From: JADZEM01 sp046328125
Lineage (GTDB): Bacteria > Chloroflexota > UBA6077 > JACCZL01
Direction of reading: 5' to 3'
DNA length: 64,000 nt
Assembly: GCA_046328125.1 (NCBI GenBank)
Contig: JAXLXF010000023.1
Span: 57,395-121,394 of the forward strand
The position numbers and the translations under genes were made by a program. Under the pieces are notes generated by a model. It was not told where the DNA came from. It ran no database searches and saw only the letters and a list, made by a program, of their open reading frames with translations. Position 1 is the stretch's first letter; each line of letters starts with the position of its first letter. Shown in pieces: positions 51,792-59,644 of the stretch.

Positions 51792-52559
51792 ATGCTGGCC
51801 GATCCAGATTACGAAGTGAAGATGCTCGTAAACCCTGGCGAGACGCTGAACGACGACGGCAAGCTGAAGCACAAGCTCCGGGAGGAGTTTGGCATCGAGC
51901 GGTCCGAGAAGGCGGTCATGCAGTTTGTGGACGGCGACGGCCGCGAGCTGGACCGGGCCGGCTGGTTCGTGCGCCTCCGAGCCTTCGAGGGTGACGACGG
52001 TCTCCAGGTCACCTACAAGAAGCGGTACGACGTGGACGGGGACGACGTGGCCGGCGCGTTCGAACGGGCCAGGGCTGACGGCTTCGCGGACGCTCCGGAG
52101 GCGTACGAGTCTCAGGTCGAATGGGGTCGGGACAAGATGACGCTGACCGTCTCGCTGAAGGCGTCCGGCGGCCCGCGCGATCCTGATTCGCTGGACCAGC
52201 CCGGCGACGAGCAGTCGCGCGAGATCGCGCTATCCGGGCTGCCGTCCGTACTGGAGCAGGATCAGCAGCTGGCTCCTGAGGGCGCCCGAGGCATCCTGGA
52301 GCGCGCCCGTCGGTACGGGCCGGTCTTCGGCGAGCGTTGGATCGGCGAGTGGCGCGACGACGAGCTGTTCGTGGAGGTCTGGCAGGTGCGGAGCGAGGAC
52401 GGCGCGGGCGAGGAGTCGCTGGTGGAGGTCTCCTTCAAGAAGAAGAAGCACGACGCTGCCGAGCGCCGCCGCGACGACCTGCGCGAGCTCCTGGAAAAGC
52501 AGGGCTGGCTGGCCGCCAGGCAGACGAACAAGACGCCGCTGATCCTGTCCCGCTACTGA
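51792..52559 (+). CDS. CYTH-like domain protein
   Basis: Cytosolic protein of 255 residues, tentatively of the CYTH (adenylyl cyclase / thiamine-triphosphatase) fold. Features that support this: an N-terminal E-x-K strand (YEVKMLVNPGE), basic/acidic alternating strands such as WFVRLRAFEG and LQVTYKKRYDV, and LVEVSFKKKKHDAAERRRDD near the end with a C-terminal helix. CYTH tunnels are built from such Glu/Lys/Arg strands. The classical ExExK is not perfect, so the call is modest. AGGAGGG lies seven bases upstream of the ATG at 51792. Confidence 0.5.
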   Translation: MLADPDYEVKMLVNPGETLNDDGKLKHKLREEFGIERSEKAVMQFVDGDGRELDRAGWFVRLRAFEGDDGLQVTYKKRYDVDGDDVAGAFERARADGFADAPEAYESQVEWGRDKMTLTVSLKASGGPRDPDSLDQPGDEQSREIALSGLPSVLEQDQQLAPEGARGILERARRYGPVFGERWIGEWRDDELFVEVWQVRSEDGAGEESLVEVSFKKKKHDAAERRRDDLRELLEKQGWLAARQTNKTPLILSRY

Positions 52560-52578
52560 CCCGGCCGTCGCCCGGCGG

Positions 52579-52950
52579 TCAGGCATCCTCGAAGGTGACA
52601 CGCACCAGCGGGCTGCCCGCCTCCCAGGCCGGAAGGTCGCTGGCCGGCCGGTTCACGTTGGCGAGGATGCGGGGGATGATCCGCCGCCGCTCGGCGGGGT
52701 CCGTGACCGGGTGGGCCGTCGCCGCCAGGTCCGCCTGGGCGCTCTCCTTCAGGTGAAAGGTGAAGCGCGGGTTCGCCACCATGTTCGCGTACCAGTCGCG
52801 CTTGCCGGGCGTGCCGGTCAGGTAGATCTGGCCGTCGATGTTGTGGAACCACGTCTCCTTGCGGCGCGGCTGACCGGATGACTTGCCCGTCGTCGTCATG
52901 TCGATCACCCGGTCCTTCGCCAGCGCCTGCCTGACCGCATCGTCCATCAT
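52579..52950 (-). CDS. Deazaflavin (F420)-dependent nitroreductase-like protein
   Basis: Small split-barrel flavin-binding-type protein of 123 residues. VIDMTTTGKSSGQPRRKETW is the conserved start of Ddn/DUF385 proteins, and GQIYLTGTPGKRDWYANMVA and NPRFTFHLK follow as in the family. Such proteins use F420 (or FMN) to reduce quinones or nitro compounds. GGAGGAG lies before the ATG at 52950. It is divergent from the AlkD-like gene. No F420 biosynthesis gene is in the window. Confidence 0.75.
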   Translation of the reverse strand: MMDDAVRQALAKDRVIDMTTTGKSSGQPRRKETWFHNIDGQIYLTGTPGKRDWYANMVANPRFTFHLKESAQADLAATAHPVTDPAERRRIIPRILANVNRPASDLPAWEAGSPLVRVTFEDA

Positions 52951-53027
52951 CTCGCCATCTCCTCCACGAGCGTGCCGATCTCCGTGGTGTCGAATCGGCT
53001 GTCGTAGCTGTGTAACACGGTGAACGT

Positions 53028-53738
53028 ATGGATGATGCCCTGTTGACCCGCGTGCGCGCGGCTTTGAGCGCCGTCGCCGATCCTGCCAGAGCGACCGCCA
53101 TGCAGGCGTACATGAAGTCCGCGATGCCGTACCACGGCGTCCCGGCCACGCCGATGCGGGCCGTCTTCAAGCAGCTTTTCGCGGACGTCCAGTGGGCCAC
53201 GGCGGAGGACTGGGAGAAGCAGGTGCTCGCCATCTGGCGTGGCACCCAGTTTCGCGAGGAGCGGTACGCTGCCATCCACCTGTCCGGCCACCGCCGCGCC
53301 GACGCCTTCCAGACGCCAGATGCCCTCCCGATGTACGAGGAGATGATCGTCACGGGCGCCTGGTGGGATTACGTCGATACGATTGCCGCGCGGCGGGTCG
53401 GGCCGCTGTTGAAGCGCTATCCCGATCCGATGACGGACATCATGCTGGCGTGGAGCCGCTCCGACGACATCTGGAAGCGGCGCACCTCGATCCTCTGTCA
53501 GCTCGCGTTCAAGGCCGAGACCGATCTGGAGCTGCTGTACGCCTGCATCGAGCCGTCCCTCTCCTCGCGCGAATTCTTCCTGCGCAAGGGGATCGGCTGG
53601 GCGCTCCGCCAGTACGCCTGGACCGACCCTGCCGAGATCGTCCGCTACGTGCGCGCCCACGAGGATGCGCTCAGCCCGCTCAGCAAGCGCGAGGCGCTCA
53701 AGAATGTCGGGAGACCATCACCCGGGTCCGTGGACTGA
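53028..53738 (+). CDS. AlkD-like DNA alkylation repair protein
   Basis: HEAT-repeat DNA glycosylase of the AlkD/AlkC superfamily that removes alkylated bases. 236 residues. Family segments: MKSAMPYHGVPATPMRAVFK, FREERYAAIHL, VTGAWWDYVDTIA, WKRRTSILCQLAFK and SREFFLRKGIGWALRQYAWT, ending REALKNV. The Trp-Asp pair in WWDYVD matches the catalytic region. The last six residues (PSPGSVD and the TGA) are encoded by the left end of a family E element, so the original C terminus has been replaced. Confidence 0.88.
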   Translation: MDDALLTRVRAALSAVADPARATAMQAYMKSAMPYHGVPATPMRAVFKQLFADVQWATAEDWEKQVLAIWRGTQFREERYAAIHLSGHRRADAFQTPDALPMYEEMIVTGAWWDYVDTIAARRVGPLLKRYPDPMTDIMLAWSRSDDIWKRRTSILCQLAFKAETDLELLYACIEPSLSSREFFLRKGIGWALRQYAWTDPAEIVRYVRAHEDALSPLSKREALKNVGRPSPGSVD

Positions 53739-53837
53739 AGTCCACGTCTACCATCGCACCGTCGCTACGCGACGGAGATGTTGTCTCCGGCGTGGCGTAG
53801 CCACGCACCAATGGTAGACGTGGACTTCAGTCCACGG
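53728..53837. repeat. Complete palindromic element E with 27-bp arms
   Basis: Left arm 53728-53754 starts CCGTGGACTGAAGTCCACG; right arm 53811-53837 is its exact complement. The 56-base centre holds further small hairpins (GTCGCTACGCGAC, GCGTGGCGTAGCCACGC). A half copy lies at 22991-23042. The left arm supplies the stop codon of the AlkD-like gene. Confidence 0.8.
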
Positions 53838-53903
53838 CCTCGCAGGAGTGTCCCCACCCGCTCGACCTATACTGTGCGCACGCCACCGGACGGAGGATCG
53901 CCA

Positions 53904-55298
53904 GTGATTGCCGAGACCGTCGTCGACACTACCGCCCTGCTATCGGAGCTGCTCGCGTCGCTCGGGCTGCAAGAGCCCCCGCCCGGCGAGGTCACCATCA
54001 GCGGCCGCGATCCGATCTGGGGCGCGCGGTACCCGATCGGCGAGGCCGCCGCCGTCGTGCTGGCCGCCATCGGCGTCGCGGTGAACGACCTCTGGGAGCT
54101 GCGGACCGGCCGCCGCCAGAAGATCCACGTGGACGTGCGGCGCGCGGCAGCGTCGTTGCGCGGGCACTGGTACCAGCTGCTCGACGGCGAGGAGACCCCG
54201 CGCGAGGATCACCTCGGCCTGGTGTACTCTGACCGCTACCAGTGCAAGGACGGCCGCTGGATTCAGCTGCACGGCGGCTTCCCCCACCTCGGCGAGGGGA
54301 CCAGCAAGGTGATCGGCTCCGAGCACACGTTCGAGTCGATCTCGGCGGCGGTCAAGCAGTGGGACGCCTTCGAGCTGGAAGACGCCCTCGCGGCGGCCGG
54401 CATGTGCGGCGTGGTGGTGCGGAGCGGCGAGGAGTGGCGGGCCACCGAGCAGGGGAAGGCGCTGCTCCAGATCCCGCCGGTCCAGGTCGTCAAGATCGCC
54501 GATTCTGACCCGGTCCCGCTACCGCCCGGCGACCGTCCCCTGGCTGGCCTGAAGTCGCTCGACCTGACGCGCGTGCTGGCCGGGCCGGTCAGCGGCCGGA
54601 CCCTCGCCGAGCATGGCGCCGAGGTGCTCCACATCACCAGCCCGAAGCTCCCGAGCGTGCCGCCGTACGTCCTGGCGACCAATCCCGGCAAGCTCTCAGC
54701 GTACCTGGACCTGAGCTCCCCCGAGGACTCGGACCAGCTGCTCGGCCTCGTCTCGGAGGCCGACCTGTTCGTGCAGGGGTATCGAGCCGGGGCATTGGAG
54801 CGGCGCGGCTTCGGCGTCGAGGAGCTGGCGCGACGCCGGCCCGGCCTGGTCTACGTCTCGGTCAACTGCTACGGGCCGGTCGGGCCGTGGCGAGATCGCC
54901 CCGGCTGGGAGCAGCTGGGCCAGAGCGCGACCGGCCTCGCGATGGGCCAGGGCGGTCCCGAGCACCCGACCCTGATGCCGGCCCAGGCGTGCGACTACGG
55001 CACTGGCTACTTCACGGCGCTCGGAGCGTTGGTTGCGCTCGGGCGGCGCACTCGCGAGGGCGGCAGCTACCGCGTCGCGGCCTCGCTCTGCCAGACCGGG
55101 ATGTGGCTGGAGCGGCTCGGGATGCACTGCAACCCCGAGGATGCCGGGGGCCTGGGGGACGTCTCGGACCTGTACGTCCACTACGACACGACGATTGGCC
55201 GGCTCAGCCAGTTCGCGCCGGCCCTGGAGCTGTCCGAGACGCCGCCCCACTGGGCCAGGCCGGCCGTCCCGCTCGGCACCCATCCGGCGCGGTTCTAG
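53904..55298 (+). CDS. CaiB/BaiF (family III) CoA-transferase-like protein, rearranged domain order
   Basis: Protein of 464 residues. The canonical N-terminal CoA-transferase signature (GLKSLDLTRVLAGPVSGRTL, AEHGAEVLHIT, YLDLSSPEDSDQL, GYRAGALERRGFG, GLVYVSVNCYGPVGPWRDRP) begins only near residue 215. The part before it resembles the segment that usually comes late in the family (KIHVDVRRAAASLRGHW, YSDRYQCKDGRWIQLHGGFP). So either two partial domains are fused or the order is permuted. Start is GTG at 53904 with GGAGG seven bases upstream. Likely moves CoA between acids or racemises an acyl-CoA; substrate unknown. Confidence 0.78.
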   Translation: MIAETVVDTTALLSELLASLGLQEPPPGEVTISGRDPIWGARYPIGEAAAVVLAAIGVAVNDLWELRTGRRQKIHVDVRRAAASLRGHWYQLLDGEETPREDHLGLVYSDRYQCKDGRWIQLHGGFPHLGEGTSKVIGSEHTFESISAAVKQWDAFELEDALAAAGMCGVVVRSGEEWRATEQGKALLQIPPVQVVKIADSDPVPLPPGDRPLAGLKSLDLTRVLAGPVSGRTLAEHGAEVLHITSPKLPSVPPYVLATNPGKLSAYLDLSSPEDSDQLLGLVSEADLFVQGYRAGALERRGFGVEELARRRPGLVYVSVNCYGPVGPWRDRPGWEQLGQSATGLAMGQGGPEHPTLMPAQACDYGTGYFTALGALVALGRRTREGGSYRVAASLCQTGMWLERLGMHCNPEDAGGLGDVSDLYVHYDTTIGRLSQFAPALELSETPPHWARPAVPLGTHPARF

Positions 55299-55306
55299 CC
55301 ACGTCC

Positions 55307-55377
55307 TCTGCACCGCGAGCGTGAGCGAGCCGGACCCTAGGGCTGACGATCCGGCTCGCTCACGCTCGCGGTGCAGA
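55307..55377. terminator. Perfect 28-bp hairpin after the CoA-transferase gene (family D)
   Basis: 55307-55334 (starting TCTGCACCGCGAGCGTGAGC) and 55350-55377 are exactly complementary over a 15-base loop. It starts nine bases after the stop codon. Related to the nested hairpin at 42975. Terminator-like without a U tract. Confidence 0.6.
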
Positions 55378-55490
55378 TATGACCTATCACCCAGTCACAT
55401 GGGGTACGATGCCGTCGGCGCCGACACGCCACGACGACCCTGGCGGCAAGATCGCAGGCGTGAGATGCTACCGTGCGGCGGGGGTGGCAG

Positions 55491-57275
55491 ATGACCCAGA
55501 ATACCGGGCCGGATCCGGTTCGGAGTGGCCCGGGCGAGCCTCCAGTCCCTGAAGCGGCTACGGTCGAGGCGCCGATTCCGCTGACGTTCGGCCCGACCGT
55601 CACCCTCTTCTTCAGCGACATTCGTGGCTTCACCGAGTACACCGACGAGCACGGCGACGCCGCCGCGTTCCGGATGCTCCAGTACCACAACACGATGGTG
55701 CAGGAGCAGATCGCCCTCTACGGCGGGCACATCGTCAAGACGCTCGGCGACAGCTACATGGTCTCCTTCAACGCCGCGCGGAACGCGATGGCGTGCGGCA
55801 TCGGCGTCCAGAAGTCGCTGGCGCAGTACAACGACAACGTCGAGGGCGCCAAGATCCACATCGGGATCGGCATCAACATGGGCGAGCCGATCCGCGATGC
55901 GGACGACTTCTTCGGCGGGTCCGTCAACCTGGCGGCCAGGATCTGCGCGGCGGCCGGGCCGGGCGAGATCCTGGTCTCGGAAGGGGTCCGCCACGTCGTG
56001 GGCAAGATGGAGGGCACCGAGTACGTCGATCGGGGCACCTTCGAGCTCAAGGGCTTCCACGAGCCGCAGCATCTGTACGAGGTCGATTGGTCCGGTCTGG
56101 CCGCGACACGCGCCACGGCTCCACTGGCGCCGCGTGTCACCCCCGCGCGGGGCAGCGCACCTGCTCCGTCTGGGCTGCCCGCGAAGACGGCGCGTTCGGC
56201 CAGCCAGCGGCTCGTGACGTTTGCCGGGGTGGCCGGCATCGTCCTGGCCGTCTTCGGCGGGATCTTCCTGCTCCGATCGCAGGGCTTCCGCCCGTTTGCT
56301 GGTACTGCTGGCAATCCGGCCGCAAAGACCGAGACGGCGAAGCCCGGTCAGGCCCCGGCGAATACCGCCGCGCCGCCTGCTGCCGCTACCGGCGCGCCGG
56401 GCGAGAAGGCCGGCCTGCTCGCCGCAACGGCCGCACCCGCCCCAACCTCCGCGCCGGCCGCGAAACCGGCGGCCGCCGGCCCGTCCCCTGCCGCGAATCC
56501 AGCGGCGCCTGTCGCCGCGAGTCCGGCATCCGCTGCCGTTCAGGCGACCTCAGGCCCGGCCGCTGCCGGCCAGGCCGCTGCGAAGCCCTCAGCGGGCGCG
56601 GGCAGCCCCGGACCGGCCGCGGTTGCGTCTCCTGCCCCAGCCGAACGTCTCTTGCGCGCGGACGACTTCTCCGACCCGGCCCGTGGCCTCTTCCCGAACA
56701 ACCAGCAGGGCACCGGCCGACTCGCCGTCGAGAGCGGGCCGGCGGTCGAGTATGAGGGGAGCTTCGCGTACCAGGATGGTACGCTCGTCGGGCGGCTGGT
56801 CGGGGAGCACCCCGGCGCCGACCGCCCGGCGTTCGGGAGGAACGTCGCGGCGGTGGACAAGGTGTTCGACGACTTCGCCGCCGAGGTCCGCGGCCGCATC
56901 ACGCTCTCGCCCCGGCAGAGCCGCTTCGGGATCTACTGTTCGACCGGCCCAAACGACGCGTTCAGCGTGGTGATCTTTCCGGGCACCATGAGCTGGTTCG
57001 TCACCCGGACGGTGAACGGGTCGCTCCAGACGGTGACCAGCGGCCGAACGAATGCGCTGAAGCCGCCGGAAGAGGACAACCTGTTGCGCATCGAAGTGCG
57101 GGGTGACACGGTCCGTGTGTTCGCCAACGGCCAGGAGATCGGGCGAGCCCAGCATGAGGCGATTGGCCGTCGGAATGGCACCATCGGGCTGTTCATGAAC
57201 GCATCGGGCGCGCTCGCCAACCGCACCTCCGAGGTTCGGTTCGACGACTTCAAGCTGTTCTCGCTGGCACCCTGA
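55491..57275 (+). CDS. Class III nucleotide cyclase with transmembrane helix and outer lectin-like domain
   Basis: 594 residues. The N-terminal class III cyclase domain is complete: metal ligands Asp43 (FFSDIRGFTEY) and Asp87 (VKTLGDSYMVSF), then GIGINMGEPIR, GGSVNLAARICAAAGPGEIL. A single membrane helix lies at about 241-261 (VAGIVLAVFGGIFLL), followed by about 125 residues of Ala/Pro-rich linker and a C-terminal beta domain (from DDFSDPARGLFP to VRFDDFKLFSL) that resembles concanavalin-like/DUF1080 domains. With the cyclase inside, the beta domain would be outside, giving a one-piece receptor cyclase. ATG at 55491 is chosen; GTG six codons earlier is possible. Confidence 0.83.
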   Translation: MTQNTGPDPVRSGPGEPPVPEAATVEAPIPLTFGPTVTLFFSDIRGFTEYTDEHGDAAAFRMLQYHNTMVQEQIALYGGHIVKTLGDSYMVSFNAARNAMACGIGVQKSLAQYNDNVEGAKIHIGIGINMGEPIRDADDFFGGSVNLAARICAAAGPGEILVSEGVRHVVGKMEGTEYVDRGTFELKGFHEPQHLYEVDWSGLAATRATAPLAPRVTPARGSAPAPSGLPAKTARSASQRLVTFAGVAGIVLAVFGGIFLLRSQGFRPFAGTAGNPAAKTETAKPGQAPANTAAPPAAATGAPGEKAGLLAATAAPAPTSAPAAKPAAAGPSPAANPAAPVAASPASAAVQATSGPAAAGQAAAKPSAGAGSPGPAAVASPAPAERLLRADDFSDPARGLFPNNQQGTGRLAVESGPAVEYEGSFAYQDGTLVGRLVGEHPGADRPAFGRNVAAVDKVFDDFAAEVRGRITLSPRQSRFGIYCSTGPNDAFSVVIFPGTMSWFVTRTVNGSLQTVTSGRTNALKPPEEDNLLRIEVRGDTVRVFANGQEIGRAQHEAIGRRNGTIGLFMNASGALANRTSEVRFDDFKLFSLAP

Positions 57276-57345
57276 CGAGGGACGAGGGACGAGTAGTACT
57301 CACTCGCCCCTCGCCCCTCGCCCCTCGCCCCTCGCCCCTCGCTAC
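57276..57345. repeat. GGGACGAG/GGGGCGAG heptamers between two convergent genes (family A)
   Basis: Directly after the cyclase TGA come GACGAGGGACGAGGGACGAG units in its sense; on the other strand the oxidoreductase stop TAG (57342-57344) is followed at once by CGAGGGGCGAGGGGCGAGG. Both 3' ends carry their own sense-oriented array. Confidence 0.8.
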
Positions 57346-58385
57346 GGTGTCAGGTCCGGGTTCACCACCGTGTTCTCCTTGACGCTCTCGTAGGCTGCCA
57401 GCGTGGCGGCGAGCGTCTTCAGGTTGTCCGAGCCGGGCGAGAGGAATGGCCGGCCGTGGCGGATCGCGCCGGCGAAGTCCGCGATGCAGCTGTCGAACGC
57501 GGCCTGATACGCATTCTGGCCGTCCTCATAGCTTTTCAGGACGGTCACCGTGCCGTCGTTGGCGATGTGGCGCAGCTCGGCGTCGAAGGGGTCCAGGTGC
57601 AGCGAGCCGTCCCGACCTTCGAGCAGCATGTCGCCGGCCCCCATCTTCGGGCGGCGGTCGGTCGGCGAGGCCCAGGAGCAGTCGATGGTGGAGTAGGCGC
57701 CGCTTTTGTGCCGGAACACGACCAGCGCGTGATCCTCGCCGGCGATGAGCGGGTTGACGCGGGCCATCTGGGCGTAGACCGTCCCGACGTCGCCCATCAG
57801 GTAGCGGACGCCGTCGATGTAGTGGATCATCATCTCGTAGACCAGCAGCCTGGGCATCTCCGCGAAGTACGGCTGATTTGCGTCGACCGGGTACTCGCGG
57901 TTCATCGGGCGGCGGTGCCCGAGCAGGCGGAGCGAGTGGACCGGCCCGATGATGCCGGTGTCGAGCTGCTGTCTGAGGTCTTTGAGAGCCGGCAGGTGCC
58001 GCCACATCTCCAGCACCATGAAGCGCACGCCGGCTCGGGCACAGAGGCCGGAGATCTCGCGGCCCTCGGCCATGGTGGAGGCGAGCGGCTTCTGGCAGAG
58101 GACGTTGACACCACGGTCGGCGGCCAGCTGCGCGAGCGCCTGGTGGCTCTCGGGGCGTGTCGCGATGTCCACGCAGTCGAGCTGCTCGGCGGCGAGCATC
58201 GTCTCGACGTCCTCGTACACCTTCTGGATGCCGAACTGGGCGGCGCGCTCCTCGGCGCGGGCGCGATTGGCGTCGCAGACGGCGACCAGGTCGGCGTCCG
58301 AGGTGGCCTGCCAGCCTCGGATGTGCTGCTGCGAGATGAAGCCGCAGCCGATCAGGCCGGCGCGGAGGGGTGGTGGTGTCGCCAC
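57342..58385 (-). CDS. Gfo/Idh/MocA family oxidoreductase, tandem copy 1
   Basis: NAD(P)-dependent dehydrogenase of 347 residues. Rossmann start RAGLIGCGFISQQHIRGWQ, then VAVCDANRARAEERAAQFGI, the catalytic-type Lys in NVLCQKPLASTM and MMIHYIDGVRYLMGDVG with the active-site His/Asp pair. GTG at 58385. It is about 40-50 percent identical by eye to the next gene upstream, so they arose by tandem duplication. The stop codon comes from heptamer repeat DNA. Confidence 0.88.
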   Translation of the reverse strand: MATPPPLRAGLIGCGFISQQHIRGWQATSDADLVAVCDANRARAEERAAQFGIQKVYEDVETMLAAEQLDCVDIATRPESHQALAQLAADRGVNVLCQKPLASTMAEGREISGLCARAGVRFMVLEMWRHLPALKDLRQQLDTGIIGPVHSLRLLGHRRPMNREYPVDANQPYFAEMPRLLVYEMMIHYIDGVRYLMGDVGTVYAQMARVNPLIAGEDHALVVFRHKSGAYSTIDCSWASPTDRRPKMGAGDMLLEGRDGSLHLDPFDAELRHIANDGTVTVLKSYEDGQNAYQAAFDSCIADFAGAIRHGRPFLSPGSDNLKTLAATLAAYESVKENTVVNPDLTP

Positions 58386-58521
58386 GGAGCGTCCTCTTTT
58401 CCAGTCGCACGCGTATCGGCCGGCGGCGACGGGCGAGCGGGCGGCCCATCGCGCCGGCCGATGTCCATAGCGTAGCGCGTGTCAGGTCGCGGGTGTTAGG
58501 TCAATGTGGGGCATCTGGGCG

Positions 58522-59571
58522 TCAGGGGGCGTCGGCGGGCGTCACGACGGCGCCGCGCTCGACGCTCTCGTACGAAGCGAGCGCGATCGCGAGCGTCTTC
58601 AGGTTGTCCTCGGCGGACGACTCGAACGGACGGTCGTGGCGGATGCTCGCCGCGAAGTCGCCGATGCAGCTGTTGAACGCGCCCTGCCCCATCGGACCGG
58701 CCCCGCCGATGCTGCTGACGCCGTACTGTTCGAGCACCGTCGTGCCGGCGAGCGTGACGTGCCGAAGCTCGGCGTCGAACGGGTCGAGGTGGAGGGCGCC
58801 GTCTACGCCTTCGATGAGGAAGTCGCCCAGGTGCAGCTTCGTCGGGCGCTCGACGGGGACGGCCCAGGAGGCGTCCAATGACGACGTGGCGCCGCTGGCG
58901 TGTCCGAGCATCAGGAAGAGTCGGTCTTCGCCCTTGATGACGGGGTTGACCCTGGACATGCGGGCGTAGACGCTGGTGACGTCGCCGAGCAGGTAGCGGA
59001 TGCCGTCGACGTGGTGGATGTAGGTGTCGTAGACCATCAGCTTCGGCAGGTCCGCGAGGTACGGCTGCTGGTCGTCGATGGGGCGGGTGCGGCGGATCTG
59101 GCGGGGCGGGGCGAGCAGTCGTAGCGCGTACACCTCGCCGATCAGGCCCAGATGCCGCTTCATGTCGCGGACGGGCTTGAGGTGGCGCCACATCTCCATG
59201 ACCATGAAGCGGACGCCCTTTTGCGCCGTGTACTCGACCATCGCGCGGGCTTCGGCGACGGTCGGCGCGAGCGGCTTCTGGCAGAGCACGTGCAGGCCAC
59301 GGCCGGCGGCGAGGTGCACGAGGCCGGTGTGGGTGACGTCATGGGTGGCGATGTCGACGGCGTCCAGCTGCTCGGCGTCGAGCATCGCCTCGACGTTGTC
59401 GTAGACGCGCTCGATGCCAAACTCGCGGGCGCGCTCCTCGGCGCGGGCGCGGTTCAGGTCGCAGATGGCGACGAGGCTGCCGTCCGGACTGGCTTGCCAG
59501 GCCGGGCCGTGTCGGGCGGAGATGTGGCCGCAGCCGATCAGCGCGGCTCGGAGCGGCGGTCGGGTACTCAC
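58522..59571 (-). CDS. Gfo/Idh/MocA family oxidoreductase, tandem copy 2
   Basis: 349 residues. RAALIGCGHISARHGPAWQ, VAICDLNRARAEERAREFGI, HVLCQKPLAPTVAEARAM and YDTYIHHVDGIRYLLGDVTS match copy 1 segment by segment. Start is GTG at 59571 with GAGGAC upstream; a longer in-frame start lacks homology. The two may form a heteromer or handle two related sugars. The substrate is unknown. Confidence 0.88.
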   Translation of the reverse strand: MSTRPPLRAALIGCGHISARHGPAWQASPDGSLVAICDLNRARAEERAREFGIERVYDNVEAMLDAEQLDAVDIATHDVTHTGLVHLAAGRGLHVLCQKPLAPTVAEARAMVEYTAQKGVRFMVMEMWRHLKPVRDMKRHLGLIGEVYALRLLAPPRQIRRTRPIDDQQPYLADLPKLMVYDTYIHHVDGIRYLLGDVTSVYARMSRVNPVIKGEDRLFLMLGHASGATSSLDASWAVPVERPTKLHLGDFLIEGVDGALHLDPFDAELRHVTLAGTTVLEQYGVSSIGGAGPMGQGAFNSCIGDFAASIRHDRPFESSAEDNLKTLAIALASYESVERGAVVTPADAP

Positions 59572-59644
59572 GGGCTCGTCCTCAGCTCTTGGGGTTGGGA
59601 TGCGCCGAGAGTATGGCGTACCCGCAGCCAAAGCGCCGCCCCGG

